In this document: in pieces, positions 6,682 to 11,219 of the stretch
Numbering within the stretch: the stretch's first letter is position 1
Layout: every line of letters begins with the position of its first letter
Assembly: GCA_929200335.1 (NCBI GenBank)
Contig: CAKMZG010000013.1
Coordinates: forward strand, 10,306 to 21,524
DNA: 11,219 nt
Direction of reading: 5' to 3'
From: an uncultured Alphaproteobacteria bacterium
GTDB taxonomy: Bacteria; Pseudomonadota; Alphaproteobacteria; Rhizobiales; Rhizobiaceae
The notes under the pieces: generated by a model
Told to the model about the DNA's origin: nothing
Seen by the model: only the letters and a program-made list of their open reading frames with translations
Database searches by the model: none
Position numbers and translations under genes: made by a program

Positions 6682-7617
6682 CTAGCGGTTAATTTTTGCA
6701 GCGCTTTTTAATTCTGCAAGGTATTTTTTACTGAGTTTTGCAGCTGATGAATTTTTACGTAAATCGTCCATGAAGCTTAATACAGCCGCTTTATCATCAG
6801 ATACTGTGCGGGCGCTACAAACTGCGATAAATTCTACTCCGCGATCAGTAACTTTAATGGGGGTTGTGCCGCCTTCGGATGTGCTTTCAACTGCTTTGCG
6901 CCATGTATCAGGAATTTCAGGTGCTAATTTACGACCGATATAGCGTACACTCACATCCAAGGTGCCAACAGCAAGCTGTTTGGTATTTTTGCAATTTTGG
7001 AATTTTTTACGAAAAGCATTCGCTTCTCTTTTGCGTTTAGCAAGGCGAGAGCGTTTTTTTGCAGGAACTACAAAAATCACTTGCTGTAGAAAATATTCTT
7101 GCGTGCTAGGTTTTGGTTTGCCGCTTGTGCGCAGATCGCGCAAGATTTTGTCTTGTGATACGTTGGCACGCTCTTTTTTTGCTTTAGCAGCCACAACACG
7201 AGGCCAAGCCATTTGGGCGCGAATATAGGCTTTGAATTCGCTAGTAGCAACACCTGATTTGGTAAGTGCTGCATTCAACTTACTAACAGTCAAGCGGTTA
7301 TTCTTTGCAAATTTAGCATAGGCTTGATTAACTTCGCTTTGACTGGGTAGAACGCCTAAGCGCTTAGCTTCTTGCAGCTTAATGGTGTCGTCAATTAATT
7401 CATTAATAGCATTTGAGCGTCCGCTACGCTGTTTACGTAGTCGTAATAGAGCAGAACGTTTTTTGATGGTTTGAGAACTTATGGTTTGACCATTCACAGA
7501 CAGAGCATGCGCAAAGCTTACTACAGCCATATTAAGAGGTAATGCCAAGGTAAAGCAGACAAGCATGCTAAGAACTGCTTGGCTTATGCTTTTCGATTCA
7601 TTTGTTTGTTTTAACAT
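6682..7617 (-). CDS. surA: SurA-like periplasmic chaperone with a degenerate parvulin domain
   Basis: SurA-type proteins escort unfolded outer-membrane proteins across the periplasm. The 311-residue product has a signal peptide with a hydrophobic core at about 14-36 and a likely cleavage after Ala38 (AHA|LS). Next comes a SurA N-terminal chaperone domain (about 39-150) that starts with VNGQTIS and contains INELIDDTIKLQEAKRLGV. A second region (about 170-270) sits where a parvulin domain belongs, but the usual GGDLGW-type and C-terminal histidine motifs are not visible; GTLDVSVRYIGRK and GVEFIAVCSAR occupy those places. Segment 187-206 is strongly basic (KKRSRLAKRKRE). Two mature cysteines (209, 267) could form a disulfide. 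It lies directly downstream of lptD, whose product is a known SurA client in E. coli. The ATG start has only a weak Shine-Dalgarno. The chaperone role is well supported by context; isomerase activity is doubtful. Confidence 0.85.
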   Translation of the reverse strand: MLKQTNESKSISQAVLSMLVCFTLALPLNMAVVSFAHALSVNGQTISSQTIKKRSALLRLRKQRSGRSNAINELIDDTIKLQEAKRLGVLPSQSEVNQAYAKFAKNNRLTVSKLNAALTKSGVATSEFKAYIRAQMAWPRVVAAKAKKERANVSQDKILRDLRTSGKPKPSTQEYFLQQVIFVVPAKKRSRLAKRKREANAFRKKFQNCKNTKQLAVGTLDVSVRYIGRKLAPEIPDTWRKAVESTSEGGTTPIKVTDRGVEFIAVCSARTVSDDKAAVLSFMDDLRKNSSAAKLSKKYLAELKSAAKINR

Positions 7618-7665
7618 GGGTCTATCCGTATCTAATTAGCACTTTTTATGACTTGCAATGACTTT

Positions 7666-7695
7666 ATCATAGTAACGTTTAATATGGCAAAACAA
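7666..7695 (-). promoter_or_regulatory. Candidate internal promoter for surA-pdxA-rsmA
   Basis: In the 128-nt gap between lptD and surA, the minus strand reads TTGTTT (7690-7695) and TATGAT (7666-7671) separated by 18 nt, a fair sigma-70-type match about 50 nt before the surA ATG. The gap is wide compared with the 12-nt and overlapping junctions downstream, which fits a separate promoter. I see no terminator hairpin with a T-run after lptD, so read-through is also likely. Confidence 0.3.
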
Positions 7696-7745
7696 AGGTA
7701 TTCAACACTTCGTGCATTTGTTGCCTCAATCTATGAGCAAGCTAC

Positions 7746-10052
7746 CTAGTCAATGCTTTGAGATGATTCTAGTGTTCCTAAAGTTCTAAAGTTTATGCTA
7801 AAGAAAATTGAACGATCAATTTCACCATCAGAATAGGCAGGGTAAGACTGCGACAAAGCTAAATTGAAGGAGAAGCAATCATTTAGGTATTCAATGCCCA
7901 ATTTATCACTGATCATCTCACTTTCGCGGATATCATAAGCTAAGGCACCAAATAAACGCCATTCATCAGTAATGTTCACCGAAAGTTTAGCATTAACCTG
8001 ATGACGATCTTTTTCAAATTGACGGTTGGTGCTTTGATCAATGAAGGCATAGCCAATTGCGCCGCTATAATCACTGCCTCTAAAAGCTAATTCGCTTTCA
8101 AATCTGCGAACATCAAAATTTTTCTCATCAAAACGGCCACGGTTGTTAACTGACCAGCCGGCACCTGTATCCATATTTAACATAGCAACATAATCAGAAA
8201 CATCAGTTTCTAAGCCATTAGAGCCACCACTTAAAACCAAGTCGTTCTTGGTATAAGGGTTATCACCCGATAAATGGTAGGATTGGCCAATCAAAGCGTT
8301 AAGATTTAAACCGTTATCAAAAGTTCCACTATAGCGCAAACCAACATTTGCTCTAGTGCCGCTTTCGATGCGGTCATAACCGGAGAACTTACTTGGTGAG
8401 AATAGGTTTGTGGCATCAAAGACTAAGCTTTGTGAATCTTCATTGGGTAGAATTCTTTTATATGCCAAATCAGGGCGTAATAAGATTTGTCCAATAGGTT
8501 CAATCACATGGCGAGCATTAGCCGTCGTTGCTAATATCGGCCAGCGCATTTCTAGCCCAACGGTTGGCATATAGCGAAAGGCACTGCCGTCATTTTGAAA
8601 ATCAGAAGGTTCAATTTGGTTAGAGGCTAATTGACCTTCATTATCCAACCAAATGCCATCTCCACGGAGTGAGGCAAAAGGTGTAAAGCTCATACCAACG
8701 GTATTTGTATAGGTACTTTTCCAATGCAGATCGAAGGTGGCTCGGTTATAATTACCCTCAACGCCTGCCTGAATATTGTCAGAAAGATCTACTTTTTCAC
8801 GTGTGAGGCTTGTTACATTAACATCTAAACCTAATTCACCACCTGCAATCGGATTACTTGCAATGGTGTTATAGTCAAATGAAGGATGAACCAAAGCTTG
8901 CCGCTCTTGTAAATTTTGGTTTGATTCTTGAACGATAAAGCGATAAGCGGATAAATCAAAATAACTGCGTTTATCCAAGCCTTTAAGATAAATATTTGAT
9001 GTTATATTCGTGTTTGAGTAGTTGCCAATGTCATAAGTTCTTGAAAAGGTCCGATCACTTTGCCCCATGACATCCCAGCCAAATGACCATTTTGGGTTGA
9101 TATGGAATTTGCCAGTTGAGGCAATCATACCACGGTTTTCATTGTTGCGGTCTTCTGAGCCTGTAGTAAATGCCTCAGGATCTAATTGGTGTATGCCGGC
9201 AATTTTGAGCGTATAGGTTCCGTTTTCAAGACGGTGGCGCCATTCAGCTTCACCTAAAAAGCCTTGTCGACTGTAACCGTGAGCAGTAACAGTTAAATCA
9301 TAATTTGGTGCCAGAGCGAAATAATAGGGAACACCTAAATGGAAACCTCGCTTTGTGTCTTGAGAAAATTTCGGACGCAAAAAACCTGATTTTTTCTTCG
9401 ATGATGGGGAGGCGTGTTGAAAAACATCTAGATAAGCAATGGGTTTACCAAATAATTCAAATGTAGCTTTTTCATAGCGCACTGTATTAGTCACGCCATC
9501 TAAAATTACTTTTTTTGCCTTTACTTGCCAAAATGGCGGCTTTTCAGGGTTTTCTGCACAGGGTTTGCATGCTGTATAGGCACCCTGCGTGAAAATGGTT
9601 TTTTCACCCGCCACACGTTCGGCATGTTCGGCGGAAAATCTCGTATCATCAGGGGTCTCAATGCGTAGTGAATTAATGAAGCCATCTTTGAAATCTTCTG
9701 TGACATCAATTTTATCAGCAAATATTTTATGGCCATTGGGCTCAGTAATAATGACTTTTCCAGAGGCTATAAGACGGCCTGATTTCTGATTGTAGGTAAT
9801 TTTATTGGCGATCATTTGATAGCCATCGTAATCAACTTGAACATTGCCTTCAGCAGAGACCGTTTCTTGATCATTATCATAGACCAAAACATCTGACTGG
9901 ATAAACATTTGAGCGTCAGGAGAGGCTTTAACTTGATCTGTGAGGCGATCTTCTATGCTTTGGGCATGTGCATAGGATGCAATAAACGCCGTATTTAATG
10001 CGCTCATACATACCGTCGAAGCTAAAATTGCTATCCGTAGTTTACTATTCAT
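7746..10052 (-). CDS. lptD: LPS-assembly protein LptD
   Basis: LptD is the outer-membrane barrel that, with lipoprotein LptE, inserts lipopolysaccharide into the outer leaflet. I prefer the ATG at 10050-10052, preceded by GGGAAG, giving 768 residues; an in-frame GTG at 10071-10073 would add seven residues but lacks a Shine-Dalgarno. From the ATG, a signal peptide ends at about residue 30 (AHA|QS). An OstA/LptA-like beta-jellyroll follows (about 50-160) with VLVYDNDQETVSAEGNVQVDY and GRLIASGKVIITEPNG. The barrel occupies roughly 210 to the end, with SGFLRPKFS near its start and a last strand RSIFFSINF. Mature cysteines are Cys162 and Cys165 (TACKPC) and a single Cys726 (LNDCFSF), unlike the four of E. 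coli LptD. It lies between lptG and surA, functional partners in LPS export and barrel folding. Confidence 0.95.
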   Translation of the reverse strand: MNSKLRIAILASTVCMSALNTAFIASYAHAQSIEDRLTDQVKASPDAQMFIQSDVLVYDNDQETVSAEGNVQVDYDGYQMIANKITYNQKSGRLIASGKVIITEPNGHKIFADKIDVTEDFKDGFINSLRIETPDDTRFSAEHAERVAGEKTIFTQGAYTACKPCAENPEKPPFWQVKAKKVILDGVTNTVRYEKATFELFGKPIAYLDVFQHASPSSKKKSGFLRPKFSQDTKRGFHLGVPYYFALAPNYDLTVTAHGYSRQGFLGEAEWRHRLENGTYTLKIAGIHQLDPEAFTTGSEDRNNENRGMIASTGKFHINPKWSFGWDVMGQSDRTFSRTYDIGNYSNTNITSNIYLKGLDKRSYFDLSAYRFIVQESNQNLQERQALVHPSFDYNTIASNPIAGGELGLDVNVTSLTREKVDLSDNIQAGVEGNYNRATFDLHWKSTYTNTVGMSFTPFASLRGDGIWLDNEGQLASNQIEPSDFQNDGSAFRYMPTVGLEMRWPILATTANARHVIEPIGQILLRPDLAYKRILPNEDSQSLVFDATNLFSPSKFSGYDRIESGTRANVGLRYSGTFDNGLNLNALIGQSYHLSGDNPYTKNDLVLSGGSNGLETDVSDYVAMLNMDTGAGWSVNNRGRFDEKNFDVRRFESELAFRGSDYSGAIGYAFIDQSTNRQFEKDRHQVNAKLSVNITDEWRLFGALAYDIRESEMISDKLGIEYLNDCFSFNLALSQSYPAYSDGEIDRSIFFSINFRTLGTLESSQSID

Positions 10053-10129
10053 TGTCTTCCCAAACTCAAACACATTGGTTTTTAGTCAATACACATTTCT
10101 TGCATTAAGCAAGCATCCCAAATTTTCGA

Positions 10130-11219
10130 TTAACCATCCTCTTGATACAACAAGAACGTTGATCCGCACAAAATAGCAATGATCGTCGGTGTCCATGCAG
10201 ACGCAAAAGGCGATATAATTCCATTATTCCCAAAAGCCAATATTAACTCCGATAGAATAAATAAAGCAAAACCGCAAGTGATTCCAACTAAAATCATGCG
10301 TCCAATTTGTCCGAATCGTACAAATTTTAATGAAACAGTTGCTGCAATAAGAACCATTGCAATGAAAAGAGCAGGTCTCAAGAGCAAGGTTTGATAGTGC
10401 ACAGAAAATGTATGGATCTTAAAGTTGGTCACTTTATTGTTTTCTATATAGGTTGGCAATTGCCAAAAATGCAACTCAGAAGGTTGCGAGGCATTTTCTT
10501 GAAGGTTTTGTTCACTTAAGCTAGTTTCCACCGTCATAGATGCGTTTTGAATGGAAGGCTTACCTACTTTAAATTGGGTAGCATTGGTAAGTTCCCAAAT
10601 ATTCTTTTTATTCTGGCCATCAATGCTCTTTAAGCTTTTGAATTTCGCTCTGAGTGCATCAATGCGATAATTAATTGTACCATCATTATGGAAATAAATG
10701 AAAACCGCATTGGTTAGATCCTTGCCTTCATTTTGTGCTGCCGTCGCACTAATAACAGAGCCACCCTTAGCGCCACCATCATCACTAATCCAAAAGGCTT
10801 GTTTTTGGTTTGTTTGCTTTTTACCATTTGCAATTAAGAGCTCAGTTTTTAAGGCCTTGCTCTTTTGGTTGAATTTAACGGACATGGGGTTATAGACCGT
10901 ACTTGATAGTATTCCCAATAGGGCCGCGCAAATGCAGATAGGTAATAAAAATTGCCAAGCAGAAACACCGGCAGCGCGTGCGATTACTAATTCTAATTTG
11001 CGATTCAGCAATATTAGTGTTGCGATGCTGCCAAATAAAATGGCAAAAGGCATGGCGCGTTCTGAAAATCCGGGCGCATTGTAAAATGCTAATAGCATAG
11101 ACATCCATAGGGTTTGGTGAGGGTTGCTGGCACCTCTGCGCATGTTTTCGATAAAATCCACTGCAAATATCAGCAGAAATATTAAGACAAAAATTGCTAA
11201 AACATTTACGATAAATTTT
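10130..11219 (-). CDS. lptG: LPS export ABC transporter permease LptG (5' end beyond the window)
   Basis: LptG forms, with LptF and the ATPase LptB, the inner-membrane transporter that extracts LPS and passes it to LptC/A/D. The frame stays open to the right edge: bases 11162-11219 translate to a hydrophobic run (FIVNVLAIFVLIFLLIFAVD) that is the expected first transmembrane helix, so the GTG at 11159-11161 is an internal valine codon, not the start. The 363 visible codons continue with DFIENMRRG, two further helices around MPFAILFGSIATLILL and FLLPICICAALLGIL, the cytoplasmic coupling segment LELVIARAAGVSAWQ, a large periplasmic beta-rich domain, and C-terminal helices (PALFIAMVLIAATVSL onward) ending in YQEDG. 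Only a few N-terminal residues should be missing. LptG rather than LptF is chosen because it abuts lptD, as in related genomes, and from the DFIENMRR motif. Confidence 0.93.
   Translation of the reverse strand, partial: KFIVNVLAIFVLIFLLIFAVDFIENMRRGASNPHQTLWMSMLLAFYNAPGFSERAMPFAILFGSIATLILLNRKLELVIARAAGVSAWQFLLPICICAALLGILSSTVYNPMSVKFNQKSKALKTELLIANGKKQTNQKQAFWISDDGGAKGGSVISATAAQNEGKDLTNAVFIYFHNDGTINYRIDALRAKFKSLKSIDGQNKKNIWELTNATQFKVGKPSIQNASMTVETSLSEQNLQENASQPSELHFWQLPTYIENNKVTNFKIHTFSVHYQTLLLRPALFIAMVLIAATVSLKFVRFGQIGRMILVGITCGFALFILSELILAFGNNGIISPFASAWTPTIIAILCGSTFLLYQEDG

Noticed and set aside
10071..10073. GTG as the start codon of lptD
   Set aside because: No Shine-Dalgarno precedes it, while the ATG at 10050-10052 has GGGAAG at good spacing and begins a classical signal peptide.
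10099..10113. Short inverted repeat CTTGC/GCAAG in the lptG-lptD gap as a terminator
   Set aside because: The stem is only five pairs with no T-run on the minus strand, and the neighbours are expected to be co-transcribed.
11159..11161. GTG as the start codon of lptG
   Set aside because: The frame remains open to the window edge and upstream codons encode the first transmembrane helix expected of LptG, so this GTG is internal.
1..11219. CRISPR array, insertion sequence, tRNA/rRNA, phage or defence genes
   Set aside because: No spaced direct repeats, transposase, tRNA-like fold or foreign gene was seen; nearly all bases are covered by ten conserved housekeeping genes.

Overview
The window is an AT-rich stretch of core bacterial chromosome with no sign of mobile DNA, phage or defence genes. 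The gene content and order (acpP, fabF, mltG, yicC, gmk in one direction; lptG, lptD, surA, pdxA, rsmA in the other) match the arrangement I know from Alphaproteobacteria, particularly Hyphomicrobiales (the Brucella/Bartonella/Rhizobium side). The outer-membrane LPS export genes confirm a Gram-negative cell. The low GC suggests one of the AT-rich lineages of that order, but genus cannot be fixed from this sequence alone.

Left half (plus strand): acpP (140-376) is a separate unit closed by a strong intrinsic terminator (419-449). After a 230-nt gap with a candidate promoter comes fabF (607-1866). A 136-nt gap with a terminator-like inverted repeat leads to mltG, which starts at TTG (2003-3172). 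yicC (3240-4148) and gmk (4203-4841) follow with short gaps. They cover fatty-acid elongation, peptidoglycan strand termination, RNA turnover and GMP phosphorylation.

Right half (minus strand, read from the right edge): lptG (5' part outside the window), lptD, surA, pdxA and rsmA. LptG is part of the inner-membrane LPS extraction ABC transporter, LptD is the outer-membrane LPS translocon, and SurA is the periplasmic chaperone class that helps barrels such as LptD fold. PdxA (vitamin B6) and RsmA (16S rRNA dimethylation) are their classical neighbours; rsmA is coupled to pdxA by an ATGA stop/start overlap.

The two gene runs meet tail to tail at gmk/rsmA, whose stop codons overlap in the four bases 4838-4841 with no terminator hairpin visible. 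Every gap between genes is shorter than 300 nt. I found no previously undescribed system. The items worth a second look are small: a degenerate parvulin region in SurA, a duplicated mltG 3' end including its stop codon, the convergent overlap, leader hairpins, and start-site decisions for mltG, lptD and lptG.
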